This document shows positions 45,924 to 56,079 of a DNA stretch of 64,000 bases, in pieces; within the stretch, counting starts at the first letter, position 1, and every line of letters begins with the position of its first letter. A program made the translations under genes and the position numbers. Source of the DNA: Streptomyces cyaneochromogenes (lineage in GTDB: Bacteria > Actinomycetota > Actinomycetes > Streptomycetales > Streptomycetaceae); the NCBI RefSeq assembly GCF_003963535.1, contig NZ_CP034539.1, forward strand, positions 8,246,001 to 8,310,000, given 5' to 3'. The notes beneath the pieces were generated by a model. That model saw only the letters and a program-made list of their open reading frames with translations. It did not search any database and had not been told where the DNA came from.

Positions 45924-46438
45924 GCGCGACGACGACGGCGCGGCCGGTGTCCGCGGAGGAGACCGGCCGCCGGGTCGAGGAGGTGCTCGACCGGCTGACC
46001 GCGAACGGCGACCCGGCCGTCGCCGCCGCGGCCGAGGAACTCGTCCGGTCCCTCATGGACTACTACGGCTCCGGACTGGCCCGCGCCCTCCACCTGCTGT
46101 CGGCCGCGCCCGGCGACCCGCTGGCACGGCTCCTCGGCGACGAACTCGTCGCGAGTCTGCTCGTCCTGCACGACCTGCACCCCGAGGACCGCGACACCCG
46201 GATCGGCCGCGCCCTCGACAGCGTGCGCGAGCACGACCTGGACGTCGTGGGCTTCGACGAGGACAGCGGCACCCTGACGCTGCGGGCGGCCGCGGCGGGC
46301 GGCGGCTGCGGCTGTGGCTCCGGCGCGGGCGCCCGCGAGGCCGCTCAGGCGGCGCTCGCCTGTTTCGCACCGGAGGTCAGGGCCGTCGAGGTGGAGTCGG
46401 CGCCGGCCCTGTTGCAGATCGGGACGAAGACCCGGTGA
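45920..46438 (+). CDS. NifU-C-like accessory protein of the hydrogenase cluster
   Basis: 172 aa. The C-terminal half (REHDLDVVGFDEDSGTLTLR, GGGCGCGSGAG) has the shape of NifU C-terminal Fe-S scaffold domains, with a glycine-rich GCGCG in place of the usual CxxC loop. The N-terminal half is helical (VLDRLTANGDPAVAAAAEEL, VRSLMDYYGSGLARALHLL). It is coupled to the large subunit and to the next gene by 4-nt overlaps, suggesting cluster delivery to this hydrogenase. Confidence 0.75.
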   Translation: MSATTTARPVSAEETGRRVEEVLDRLTANGDPAVAAAAEELVRSLMDYYGSGLARALHLLSAAPGDPLARLLGDELVASLLVLHDLHPEDRDTRIGRALDSVREHDLDVVGFDEDSGTLTLRAAAAGGGCGCGSGAGAREAAQAALACFAPEVRAVEVESAPALLQIGTKTR

Positions 46439-47064
46439 CCGCGGCCACGGTCGGCCTGCGGAGATTCCTCACCGAGCGTCCGCCGCAGCCCGAGCGGTGC
46501 GAACTGTGCGCGGTCGTGGTGCCCGAGGACCACCGCCACATGGTCGACACCGAGAAGCGTGCCCTCGTCTGCGTCTGCACCGCCTGCGCGGTGCTCATGG
46601 AGCGGCCGGGGGCTGCCGCGGGCCGCTTCCGCGCGGTCCCGGCCCGCTACCTCACCGACCCCGGCCACCGCCTCGACGAGCGGGCGTGGGAGGCGCTGCG
46701 GATCCCGGTCGGCGTCGCCTTCTTCTTCCGCAACGCGGCGCTCGACCGGCTGGTCGCCCTCTACCCCAGCCCGGCGGGCGCCACCGAGAGCGAACTCGAA
46801 CCGGACACCTGGACCGAGGTCCTCGGCGGCAGCAAGCTCGCCGCGCTCCTCGAACCCGACGTCGAGGCGCTCCTGCTGCGCCGCACCGACGGCCGGGTCG
46901 AGTGCCACCTCGTCCCGATCGACGTCTGCTACGAACTCGTCGGCCGGATGCGCCTGTTGTGGCAGGGCTTCGACGGCGGCGCCGAGGCCCGGGCCGCCCT
47001 GGACGCCTTCTTCGCGGACGTCCTGCGCCGAGCCCGGCCCCTGGACGAGGCGGAGCGGCCGTGA
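46435..47064 (+). CDS. Cys-pair accessory protein (DUF5947-like)
   Basis: 209 aa, GTG start within GTGA. Two cysteine pairs near the N-terminus (RCELCAVVVPEDHRH, LVCVCTACAVLM) look like a rubredoxin- or zinc-type metal site; the C-terminal part (CHLVPIDVCYELVGRMRLLW) is alpha/beta. It recurs in Streptomyces beside group 1h hydrogenase genes (from memory). Possible electron carrier or assembly factor; unproven. Confidence 0.75.
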   Translation: MTAATVGLRRFLTERPPQPERCELCAVVVPEDHRHMVDTEKRALVCVCTACAVLMERPGAAAGRFRAVPARYLTDPGHRLDERAWEALRIPVGVAFFFRNAALDRLVALYPSPAGATESELEPDTWTEVLGGSKLAALLEPDVEALLLRRTDGRVECHLVPIDVCYELVGRMRLLWQGFDGGAEARAALDAFFADVLRRARPLDEAERP

Positions 47065-47744
47065 CGGGGTTCACCTTCGCCTGCACCGGCGTCCGCGCCG
47101 ACCGGTACGCCGCCGGACCGACCCTCGTCTTCCGGCTGCGCGTCACCGCGTCCGGCGACACCCCTGTGCACGCCCTCGCGCTGCGCTGCCAGATCCGCAT
47201 CGAACCCGCCCGCCGCGGCTACGCCCGTGCCGAGGCCGACGGGATCACGGACCTCTTCGGCGAGCGCTCCCGCTGGGGCGCCACGCTCCAGCCCGTGCAG
47301 TTCGCGCAGGTCCCGCTGATGGTCTCCGCGTTCACCGGCGAGACCGAGGCCGACCTCGTCGTCCCCTGCACCTACGACACGGACATCGCCGCGCCCCGCT
47401 ACCTGGACGCCCTCACCGACGGAGAGGTCCCGCTGCTGATGCTGTTCTCCGGGACGGCGTTCACCGGAAGCGGCGGCTTCCAGGTGGAGCCCGTGCCGTG
47501 GGACCGCGAGGCGGCCTTCAGGATGCCGGTCGCCACCTGGCGGGAGGCCATCGAGCAGCACTTCCCCGGCTGCGGCTGGATCCGGCTGCCCCGCGACATC
47601 ATGGACGCCCTCCTCGCCTACCGCTCCCGGCACGCGCTGCCCTCCTGGGAGGCGACGCTGAAGGCGCTGCTCGACACGGCCGCCCCGCCGGGAAACGACC
47701 CGCTGCGCGCGCTCACCGCCACCGTCGGAAGGACCGATCCGTGA
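47061..47744 (+). CDS. Beta-rich accessory protein (DUF6084-like)
   Basis: 227 aa, GTG start within GTGA. An N-terminal beta-sandwich-like region (FTFACTGVRADRYAAGPTLV, PVHALALRCQIRIEP) is followed by RWGATLQPVQFAQVPLMVSA and a C-terminal helical end. No metal motif. Conserved with its neighbours in hydrogenase loci; function unknown. May bind the 471-aa protein encoded next. Confidence 0.75.
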   Translation: MTGFTFACTGVRADRYAAGPTLVFRLRVTASGDTPVHALALRCQIRIEPARRGYARAEADGITDLFGERSRWGATLQPVQFAQVPLMVSAFTGETEADLVVPCTYDTDIAAPRYLDALTDGEVPLLMLFSGTAFTGSGGFQVEPVPWDREAAFRMPVATWREAIEQHFPGCGWIRLPRDIMDALLAYRSRHALPSWEATLKALLDTAAPPGNDPLRALTATVGRTDP

Positions 47745-49156
47745 CCGCCCCCGCGTTCGCCCCCGAGACCGAGGAGCGCCTCGCCCTCGCCCGGCAGGTG
47801 GCCGACGCCGTGCTCTTCGAGGGCTACGTGCTCTACCCGTACCGCGCCTCGGCCGCCAAGAACCGGCTGCGCTGGCAGTTCGGAGTGCTGGTGCCGCCCG
47901 CCTGGGGCGCCGAATGCGAGGAGCACGACTTCCAGCACACGGAATGCCTGATGGAACCGAAGCAGGGCGCGACCCTCGCGGTCGAGGTCCGCTTCCTGCA
48001 CGCCCGGCGCCGCACCGTGCAACGCGTCCGGCCCGACGGCGACTTCGAGACCGTGTCCGAACTCCACCTCGATGACCGGGTGCTGGTGCCCTGGGACGAA
48101 GGAGCCGAGGAACGCGTCGAGTTGGTCGCGCCGGTCGGACAACTGCTCGGCGACGGGATCGAGTTCCCCTTCCGGAGACAGGCCGCCGAGGACACCGAGC
48201 CCGTCCTGGACGCGGCAGGCCGGACCGTGGGCCGACTGGTCCGGCGCAGCGCCGAGGTCAGCGGGGTGGTGCGGCTCTCCGCCCGCGAACTCGACGGCCC
48301 CTACCGGACGATGCGGCTCACCGCCGTCGTCGAGAACACCACCCCGTGGGCGCCCCCGGAGGACGGAGCCGCCGACCGGGACGCGGCGCTGCCGCACTCC
48401 CTGGTCGCCACCCACCTCCTCATGGCCCTGGACGCCGGCTCGTTCCTGTCGATGACCGATCCCCCCGAGTGGGCGAAGGCCGCCGTCGCCGCCTGCCGCA
48501 ACCTGCACACCTGGCCCGTCCTCGCCGGCGAACCCGGCCGTACGGACCTGGTGCTCTCCTCGCCGATCATCCTGGAGGACCACCCGGCCATCGCCCCCGA
48601 AAGCCTGGGTGCCCTCTACGACGCCACCGAGATCGACGAGATCCTCGCCCTGCGCACCGCCGCCCTCACCGACGAGGAGAAACGCGAGGCCCGCGGCACC
48701 GACGCACGGGCCGCCGCGGTCATCGACCTCGCGGACTCGATGCCGGCCGAGGTGCTGGAACGCCTGCACGGCGCGGTGCGCGGCCTGCGGGAAGTCACCG
48801 GGGAGTCCGCCGGATTCCCCGACGAGTTCGCAGTGCAACGCCCCGACACGCCCTGGTGGGACCCGGCGAGCGACGCGGGATTCGACCCGGAGCACGACCG
48901 GGTCATGGTCGACGGCCGGTCCGTCGGCAAGGGCAGCCGCGTCGAGCTGCGCCCCGGCCTGCGGCACACCGACGCCCAGGACCTGTTCCTCCAGGGCCGC
49001 GCCGCGACCGTCGAGGCGGTGCTGCACGACGTCGACGGCGCGGTGCACCTCGCCGTGACCGTCGACGGCGACCCCGGCGCCGACATCCGACGCGAGCAGG
49101 GCCGCTATCTGTACTTCCAGCCGGACGAAGTCGTACCACTGGAGGATCCCCGATGA
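47741..49156 (+). CDS. 471-aa accessory protein of the hydrogenase cluster, unknown function
   Basis: GTG start within GTGA. Features: RASAAKNRLRWQFGVLVPPA near the N-terminus, a C...H...C stretch (AECEEHDFQHTECLMEPKQG), then a long mixed region ending in DFHP-free helices and a C-terminal beta part (VELRPGLRHTDAQDLFLQGR, YLYFQPDEVVPLED). It resembles no enzyme I know. The Cys/His stretch could bind a metal. Always-adjacent position suggests an assembly platform or structural partner. Confidence 0.7.
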   Translation: MTAPAFAPETEERLALARQVADAVLFEGYVLYPYRASAAKNRLRWQFGVLVPPAWGAECEEHDFQHTECLMEPKQGATLAVEVRFLHARRRTVQRVRPDGDFETVSELHLDDRVLVPWDEGAEERVELVAPVGQLLGDGIEFPFRRQAAEDTEPVLDAAGRTVGRLVRRSAEVSGVVRLSARELDGPYRTMRLTAVVENTTPWAPPEDGAADRDAALPHSLVATHLLMALDAGSFLSMTDPPEWAKAAVAACRNLHTWPVLAGEPGRTDLVLSSPIILEDHPAIAPESLGALYDATEIDEILALRTAALTDEEKREARGTDARAAAVIDLADSMPAEVLERLHGAVRGLREVTGESAGFPDEFAVQRPDTPWWDPASDAGFDPEHDRVMVDGRSVGKGSRVELRPGLRHTDAQDLFLQGRAATVEAVLHDVDGAVHLAVTVDGDPGADIRREQGRYLYFQPDEVVPLEDPR

Positions 49157-49680
49157 CACGGACGCTCGTGGCCGGCATCGGCAACATCTTCCTGCGGGAC
49201 GACGGCTTCGGCGTGGAGACCGCACGCCGGCTGTCCGAACGGCCCCTGCCCGCACACGTCGAGGTCGTCGACATCGGCGTACGCGGCGTGCACCTCGCAT
49301 ACCAGCTCCTCGACGGCTACGACACCCTCGTCCTCGTCGACGCCACGGCACGCGGCGAGGCCCCGGGCACGCTGTACGTGATCGAGTACGACGGTCCCGG
49401 CGCCGGTGACGGCGGCGATGCCGCTCCGGCGATCGACGGCCACCGCATGACCCCCGACACCGTGCTGGCGCTGCTGGACACCCTCTGCGCCGGCACGGGC
49501 GGGCAACCGCCGGAGCGTGTCCTGATCGTCGGATGCGAACCGGCCTCGATCGACGAGGGCATGGGGCTCAGCGCACCGGTGTCCGATGCCGTTCCCCGGG
49601 CCGTTCGGCTGATCGAAGAGTTGTTGCAGGGCGGCGAGCCGGCTGTCGCACAGGCACCGGGCGCCGAGGCTTCGACATGA
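49153..49680 (+). CDS. Hydrogenase maturation endopeptidase (HyaD/HybD type)
   Basis: 175 aa, ATGA overlap with the previous gene. LVAGIGNIFLRDDGFGVETA supplies the first Ni-probing acidic residue, VEVVDIGVRGVHLAYQLLDG the second region (D in VVDIG), and DTLVLVDATARGE is typical. It trims the C-terminal tail of the large subunit after Ni insertion. Confidence 0.9.
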   Translation: MTRTLVAGIGNIFLRDDGFGVETARRLSERPLPAHVEVVDIGVRGVHLAYQLLDGYDTLVLVDATARGEAPGTLYVIEYDGPGAGDGGDAAPAIDGHRMTPDTVLALLDTLCAGTGGQPPERVLIVGCEPASIDEGMGLSAPVSDAVPRAVRLIEELLQGGEPAVAQAPGAEAST

Positions 49681-49691
49681 GGAGAGACGGG

Positions 49692-49805
49692 ATGAAGAAG
49701 ATCATCGCTGCCGGGGCCGCCGGTGCCGCCATGGCGGCTGCGGCCGCCGTCGCCGCGCAGGTGCTGCCCGACCTCAGGCGCTACCTGCGGATCCGCCGGA
49801 TGTGA
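49692..49805 (+). CDS. 37-aa membrane microprotein (DUF6893-like)
   Basis: MKKIIAAGAAGAAMAAAAAV then AAQVLPDLRRYLRIRRM: one Ala/Gly-rich hydrophobic helix and a strongly basic tail. GGAGAGACGGG lies just upstream of ATG 49692; an earlier ATG at 49677 overlaps the protease stop. Position between the protease and hypA and conserved-looking sequence argue that it is real. It could anchor the hydrogenase or help membrane docking. Confidence 0.65.
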   Translation: MKKIIAAGAAGAAMAAAAAVAAQVLPDLRRYLRIRRM

Positions 49806-49860
49806 ACCACTGGCCGCAGGGCGACCGCCGGGTGCGCTCCGCCTTGCGTCGAACGGCGTA

Positions 49861-49888
49861 CCCGGCACCCCGGCCTCGGCGTGCCGGG
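49861..49888 (+). other. Stem-loop in the gap before hypA
   Basis: CCCGGCAC (49861-49868) pairs with GTGCCGGG (49881-49888) over a 12-nt loop in the 141-bp gap between the microprotein and hypA, the largest gap in the cluster after hhyL. It could be an mRNA processing or attenuation site that sets the structural and hyp gene levels apart. Confidence 0.4.
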
Positions 49889-49946
49889 CCGTCGCTTGCG
49901 GGGCGCGTGTCTCTAATGAAGACCGGCCCCGGGAGGACGAGGACCC

Positions 49947-50345
49947 ATGCACGAGATGTCCGTCGCGCTGGCCGTGATCGACCAGGTGGAAACCGCCGCC
50001 GCACAGACCCCGGACGTCACGGCGGTGCGTTCGGTACGGCTCAGGGTGGGCGAACTGGCCGGTGTCGTACCCGACTCCCTCGCCTTCTGCTTCGAACTCG
50101 CCTGCGCCGGAACCCTGCTGGAAGGCGCCGAGCTGGTCACCGAACCGGTGCCCGGACGGGCCCGCTGCACGCCCTGCGCGCATGAATGGGCCGTCGGCAT
50201 GCCGCCCAGCCTGACCTGCCCGGAGTGCCAAGGCGCCGACGTCGAGCTGATCTCGGGCCGGGAGCTGCGGATCGCCGACGTGCGGTGGGAGGACGGCGAC
50301 CCCACACTCGCGGCCACCCCTGTACCGATCGCCGAGGAGTGCTGA
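49947..50345 (+). CDS. hypA: HypA nickel metallochaperone
   Basis: 132 aa. MHEMSVALAVIDQVE has the Ni-binding His2-Glu3; the zinc site is ARCTPCAHEWA and LTCPECQGADVEL. Delivers Ni with HypB to the large subunit. RVGELAGVVPDSLAFCFELA is a family block. GGGAGGA precedes the ATG. Confidence 0.95.
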   Translation: MHEMSVALAVIDQVETAAAQTPDVTAVRSVRLRVGELAGVVPDSLAFCFELACAGTLLEGAELVTEPVPGRARCTPCAHEWAVGMPPSLTCPECQGADVELISGRELRIADVRWEDGDPTLAATPVPIAEEC

Positions 50346-50348
50346 ACC

Positions 50349-51179
50349 ATGTGCCGTGTCGTCGACCTGCAGCAGGCCGTGCTCGCGAAGAACGACGCGA
50401 CCGCCCACCTCCTGCGCACCCACCTCCACACCCGGGGCACCACGGTCGTCAACCTGCTGTCCAGCCCCGGCAGCGGCAAGACCGCGCTGCTGGAAGGCGA
50501 ACTGCTGCGGGCCCGGGAGCGGTCCGTGGCGGTCGCGGCGCTCAGCGCCGACCTCGCCACCGAGAACGACGCGACGCGGCTGGCACGTTCCGGAGTTCCG
50601 GTCAAGCAGGTGCTCACCGACGGGCTGTGCCATCTGGAGGCGGCGATGCTCGCCGGGCACCTGGACGGATGGCTGCCCGACGACACCCGGCTGCTGTTCG
50701 TGGAGAACGTCGGCAACCTGGTCTGCCCCGCCTCCTACGACCTGGGGGAGACCCTGAGGGTCGTCCTCGCCTCCGTGACCGAGGGCGAGGACAAGCCGCT
50801 GAAGTACCCCACCGCCTTCGGACTGGCCCATCTGGTCATGGTCACCAAGACCGACATCGCCGAGGCGGTGGAGTTCGACGAGCGCGCCTTCCGCGCGAAC
50901 GTGGAGCGGGTCAACCCGGGCGTGGAGGTGGTCCTGACCTCGGCACGGCGGGGCCGGGGCACCGGCGCACTGCTCGACCGCGCGCTCGCCGCGGCCGAGG
51001 GCGCGCCCCTGCACACACCGGTCATGGCCCGCCGGGCGGACGCCGGTCACACGCACGCCCACTCGGGCGCGGCGGAGTCCGGTCACACGCACGCACACAC
51101 GGGCGCCGAGGGCGCCGGCCACGCACACGTACACACGGACGCGGCTGACGCCGTCGCCCCGGCCGCCCCTCGCTCGTGA
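50349..51179 (+). CDS. hypB: HypB GTPase with C-terminal His-rich tail
   Basis: 276 aa. SSPGSGKTALLEGELLR is the P-loop, LFVENVGNLVCPASYDLGE the metal/G-domain region, VTKTDIAEAV the guanine motif. The usual N-terminal CxxCGC or His-run is absent; instead residues 232-267 form three 12-residue repeats (GHTHAHSGAAES, GHTHAHTGAEGA, GHAHVHTDAADA), probably a nickel store. Directly follows hypA (3-nt gap). Confidence 0.95.
   Translation: MCRVVDLQQAVLAKNDATAHLLRTHLHTRGTTVVNLLSSPGSGKTALLEGELLRARERSVAVAALSADLATENDATRLARSGVPVKQVLTDGLCHLEAAMLAGHLDGWLPDDTRLLFVENVGNLVCPASYDLGETLRVVLASVTEGEDKPLKYPTAFGLAHLVMVTKTDIAEAVEFDERAFRANVERVNPGVEVVLTSARRGRGTGALLDRALAAAEGAPLHTPVMARRADAGHTHAHSGAAESGHTHAHTGAEGAGHAHVHTDAADAVAPAAPRS
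51043..51150 (+). repeat. Three 36-bp repeats encoding the HypB His tail
   Basis: Units 51043-51078, 51079-51114 and 51115-51150, each starting CCGGTCAC or CCGGCCAC, are in frame and encode GHxHxH-led 12-residue repeats. Repeat number could vary between strains and tune nickel storage. Confidence 0.85.
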
Positions 51180-53533
51180 GCGCTCCGGCACAGGCCGCCG
51201 TCGCCGCGGACCCGCCGAACCGCCGTCGGGTGGTCGTGCGGGGCGTGGTGCAGGGCGTCGGCTTCCGGCCGTACGTGTACGGCCTCGCCACCGAACTCGC
51301 CCTGGTCGGACACGTGACCAACACGCCGGAGGGCGTCGTCGCCGAGGTCGAGGGCACTGCCTCGGCCGTGGCCCGCTTCTGCGACCGGCTCGCGGTCCAG
51401 GCACCGCCGCTGGCCCGCGTGGAGTCCGTCCACCACCAGGAGCTGCCCGCCGCCGGGGGCGAGGCGTTCACCATCCTCGCCTCCCGCACCGGCGGCCCGG
51501 CCCGCACCCTGGTCTCCCCGGACACCGCCACCTGCGCCGACTGCCTCGCCGAGCTGGCCGACCCGGCCGACCGGCGCCACCGCCACCCCTTCGTCAACTG
51601 CACCCACTGCGGGCCGCGCTTCACCATCGTCACCGGCGTGCCGTACGACCGGGCGAACACCACGATGGCCGGGTTCCCGATGTGCCCCGACTGCGCCCGC
51701 GAGTACGGCGATCCGGCCGACCGGCGCTTCCACGCGCAGCCGGTCGCCTGCCCTTCCTGCGGACCCCGGCTGCGCCTGATCGTCCCGGGGGCCGGGAGCG
51801 CCGCCGGGGAGGACCCGGTCACCGAGGCCCGCGCCCTGCTCGCCCGCGGCGCGATCCTCGCCGTGAAGGGACTTGGCGGCTACCACCTCGCCTGCGACGC
51901 CACCGACGACACCGCGGTCCGTCTGCTGCGCCACCGCAAGGCGCGGGGCGACAAGCCGTTCGCCCTCATGGCGAGGAGCGCGGGCGAGATCGAGCACCTC
52001 GTCCGGCTGGGACCCGAGGAACGGAGCCTCCTCGAGGGCGCCGCCCGGCCCGTCGTCCTGCTGCGCAGGCGCCCGGACCCGTCGTACCCCGCGGGGGCGG
52101 CGCGACCCGCCGAGGCCGTCGCGCCCGGCAGCCCCGACCTCGGTGTGATGCTGCCGTACACGCCCGTGCACCATCTCCTGCTCGGGCTGCCCGGCGACCC
52201 GGTCGGCCCCCGGCTGCTCGTCATGACCAGCGGCAACCTCTCCGGCGAGCCCATCGTCACCGACGACGCCGAAGCCCTGGAGCGACTCGCGCACCTGGCC
52301 GACGCCTGGCTCACGCACGACCGGCCGATCCACGTGCCGTGCGACGACTCCGTGGTCCGCGTCTGCGACGGAGAGCCGCTGCTGATCCGGCGCTCACGCG
52401 GCTACGCCCCGCTGCCGCTCGCCCTCCCGCTGCCCGTCCGCCCCGCCCTCGCCGTCGGCGGCGACCTCAAGAACGCCTTCTGCCTCGGCGAGGGGCGGCA
52501 GGCCTGGCTGTCGGCGCACATCGGCGACATGGACGACCTCGAAACGCAGGGCGCCTTCGAACGCGCCGTGCGGCAGCTGGAGTCCATCACGGGTGTACGG
52601 CCGAAGAGCCTGGCGGGCGACCGGCATCCCGGTTACCGCTCCGCCGGGTGGGCCGACCGGAACGCGGCCGGCCGGACCGTCGTACGCGTCCAGCACCACC
52701 ACGCCCACATCGCCGCCGCGATGGCCGAGCACGGGCTGGACGGCACCCGGCCGGTGATCGGCGTCGCCTTCGACGGCACCGGCCACGGCGACGACGGCGC
52801 CGTGTGGGGCGGGGAGTTCCTGCTCGCCGACTACGACCGCTTCACACGGTTCGGGCATCTCGCGTACGTCCCCCTGCCCGGCGGTGACACGGCGGTGCGC
52901 AGGCCGTACCGGATGGCGCTGGCCCAACTGCGGACGGCCGGGCTCGCCCTATCCGCCGACCTCGCGTGTACGGCCGCCTGCCCGCCGGACGAACTGCGGC
53001 TGCTGGAACGGCAGTTGGAGCGCGGCCTGAACTGCGTCCCCACCTCCAGCATGGGCCGGCTCTTCGACGCCGTGTCCTCGCTGGCCGGGGTCTGCCACGT
53101 GGCCGGCTACGAGGCGCAGGCCGCCGTGGAGCTGGAGGGCGCCGCACTGCGCGCGCCCGCCGGGGACACCGTCGCGTACCCCTTCGAGCTGCGGGGCGGC
53201 GACCCCGTGCGCGCCGACCCGGCGCCTGTCTTCGCGGCGATCGTCGCCGACCTGCGGGCGGGCGTCGAACCGGCACTGGTGGCGGCCCGCTTCCACCGCG
53301 CCGTGACCGCACTGGTGCGCCGGATGTGCCTGCGGGCGCGGGAGCGGTACGGGCTGGACACGGTGGCCCTCACGGGCGGGGTGTTCGCCAACACGCTGCT
53401 CTCCTCGGCCTGTTCGGCCGGCCTGCGCGAGGACGGCTTCACGGTCCTGCGGCACCGCCTGGTGCCACCCAACGACGGCGGCCTGGCGCTGGGCCAGCTG
53501 ATGGTGGCCGCCCGCAAGACGACCCACGACTGA
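51176..53533 (+). CDS. hypF: HypF carbamoyltransferase
   Basis: 785 aa, GTG overlapping the hypB stop. N-terminal acylphosphatase (VVVRGVVQGVGFRPYVYGLA), two zinc fingers (CADCLAEL, CTHCGPRF, CPDCAREY, CPSCGPR), YrdC-like domain (ILAVKGLGGYHLACDATDD, GDKPFALMARS) and Kae1-like domain (VQHHHAHIAAAMAEHG, VAFDGTGHGDDGAVWGGE, LTGGVFANTLL). Makes the thiocarbamate on HypE that becomes the CN ligand. Confidence 0.96.
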   Translation: MSAPAQAAVAADPPNRRRVVVRGVVQGVGFRPYVYGLATELALVGHVTNTPEGVVAEVEGTASAVARFCDRLAVQAPPLARVESVHHQELPAAGGEAFTILASRTGGPARTLVSPDTATCADCLAELADPADRRHRHPFVNCTHCGPRFTIVTGVPYDRANTTMAGFPMCPDCAREYGDPADRRFHAQPVACPSCGPRLRLIVPGAGSAAGEDPVTEARALLARGAILAVKGLGGYHLACDATDDTAVRLLRHRKARGDKPFALMARSAGEIEHLVRLGPEERSLLEGAARPVVLLRRRPDPSYPAGAARPAEAVAPGSPDLGVMLPYTPVHHLLLGLPGDPVGPRLLVMTSGNLSGEPIVTDDAEALERLAHLADAWLTHDRPIHVPCDDSVVRVCDGEPLLIRRSRGYAPLPLALPLPVRPALAVGGDLKNAFCLGEGRQAWLSAHIGDMDDLETQGAFERAVRQLESITGVRPKSLAGDRHPGYRSAGWADRNAAGRTVVRVQHHHAHIAAAMAEHGLDGTRPVIGVAFDGTGHGDDGAVWGGEFLLADYDRFTRFGHLAYVPLPGGDTAVRRPYRMALAQLRTAGLALSADLACTAACPPDELRLLERQLERGLNCVPTSSMGRLFDAVSSLAGVCHVAGYEAQAAVELEGAALRAPAGDTVAYPFELRGGDPVRADPAPVFAAIVADLRAGVEPALVAARFHRAVTALVRRMCLRARERYGLDTVALTGGVFANTLLSSACSAGLREDGFTVLRHRLVPPNDGGLALGQLMVAARKTTHD

Positions 53534-53565
53534 GCGACCCGCGACCCCACAGCGAGGAGAGGCCC

Positions 53566-53876
53566 ATGTGCCTGGCGGTACCCGGCAGAGTGCTGGACAT
53601 CGAGGAACGCGACGGCACCCGGATGGCCGACGTCGATTTCGGCGGCGTGGTCAAGGAGGTGTGCCTGGAGTACCTGCCGGACCTCCAGGTGGGCGAGTAC
53701 GCCATCGTGCACGTCGGGTTCGCCCTGCAACGGCTGGACGAGGACTCGGCGAAGCAGACGCTGGAGCTCTTCGCCGAACTCGGCATGCTCCAGGAGGAGT
53801 TCGGCGACGCCTGGGAGATGGCGGCGGCGGAGGCGGGAGTGGAACCGGTGGAACCGGTGGAAGGGGCGCGTGGCCA

Positions 53877-53880
<4 letters not shown>
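53566..53880 (+). CDS. hypC: HypC chaperone
   Basis: 104 aa. MCLAVPGRVLDIEERDG has the essential Cys2 that carries the Fe(CN)2CO moiety. C-terminal part is longer than in E. coli and ends in a VEPVEPVEG repeat encoded by a 9-bp repeat. Coupled to hypD by GTGA. Confidence 0.94.
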
Positions 53881-54999
<1,119 letters not shown>

Positions 55000-55007
<8 letters not shown>

Positions 55008-56079
55008 CACGACCGATCTCCCCGCCCCGTCCCTCGACGTCGAAGGGTGGACGTGCCCGGCCCCCCTGCGCGACCGGCCCCGCGTCGTCATGGGCCACGG
55101 CGGCGGCGGAGCCCTCTCCGCCGAACTCGTCCAGCAGATCTTCGCCCCTTCGTACGGCGGCGAGGCGCTCTCGCAGATGGGCGACGCGGCCGTGCTCTCC
55201 CTGGGCGGAGCACGGCTGGCGTTCTCCACGGACTCCTATGTCGTACGGCCGCTGTTCTTCCCCGGCGGCAGCATCGGCGACCTGGCGGTCAACGGGACCG
55301 TCAACGACCTCGCCATGAGCGGGGCCCGGGCCGCCTACCTCTCCTGCGGGTTCATCCTGGAGGAGGGCGTCGAGCTGGACACGGTCACCCGGGTCGCCGA
55401 GGCGCTGGGCGCGGCCGCGCGCACCGCCGGGGTGGAGGTGGCGACCGGGGACACGAAGGTGGTGGAGGCCGGGCACGGCGACGGGATCTACCTCAACACG
55501 GCCGGCATCGGTGTCGTCCCCGCGGGCGTCGACCTGCGTCCGCAGCGGGTCGTCCCCGGCGACGTCGTGATCGTCAGCGGCGCCATCGGCGTCCACGGGG
55601 TGGCGATCATGAGCGTCCGTGAGGGCCTGGAGTTCGGGGTCGAGATCGAGAGCGACTGCGCGGCGCTCGGCGGCCTGGTCGAGGCCATGCTCGCGGTCAC
55701 CCCGGATCTGCACGTGCTGCGCGATCCCACCCGGGGCGGCCTCGCGGCCTCGCTCAACGAGATCGCGGCGGCGTCCGGCGCGGGGGTGGTCATCCGGGAA
55801 CGCGACGTCCCCGTGCCGCCCGCCGTGGCCAACGCCTGCGCCATCCTCGGCCTGGACCCCATGTACATCGCCAACGAGGGCAAGCTGGTGGCCTTCGTCC
55901 CACGCGAGCACGCCGACGCCGTACTGGCCGCGATGCGGGCCCACCCCCTGGGCACGGACGCCGCGATCATCGGCGAGGCCGTCGACTCCCACCCCGGCAT
56001 GCTCGTGGCCCGAACCGGCCTGGGCGGAACCCGCGTGGTCGACCTGCCCCTCGGGGAGCAGCTGCCGCGGATCTGCTGA
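55000..56079 (+). CDS. hypE: HypE dehydratase (thiocyanate/CN donor)
   Basis: 359 aa from a TTG at 55000, 8 nt inside hypD, with GGGAGG at 54985-54990. VVMGHGGGGALSAELVQQIF and DSYVVRPLFFPGGSIGDLAV are typical, and the protein ends in PRIC, the C-terminal Cys that carries thiocarboxamide. An ATP-dependent dehydratase. Last gene of the hydrogenase island. Confidence 0.94.
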
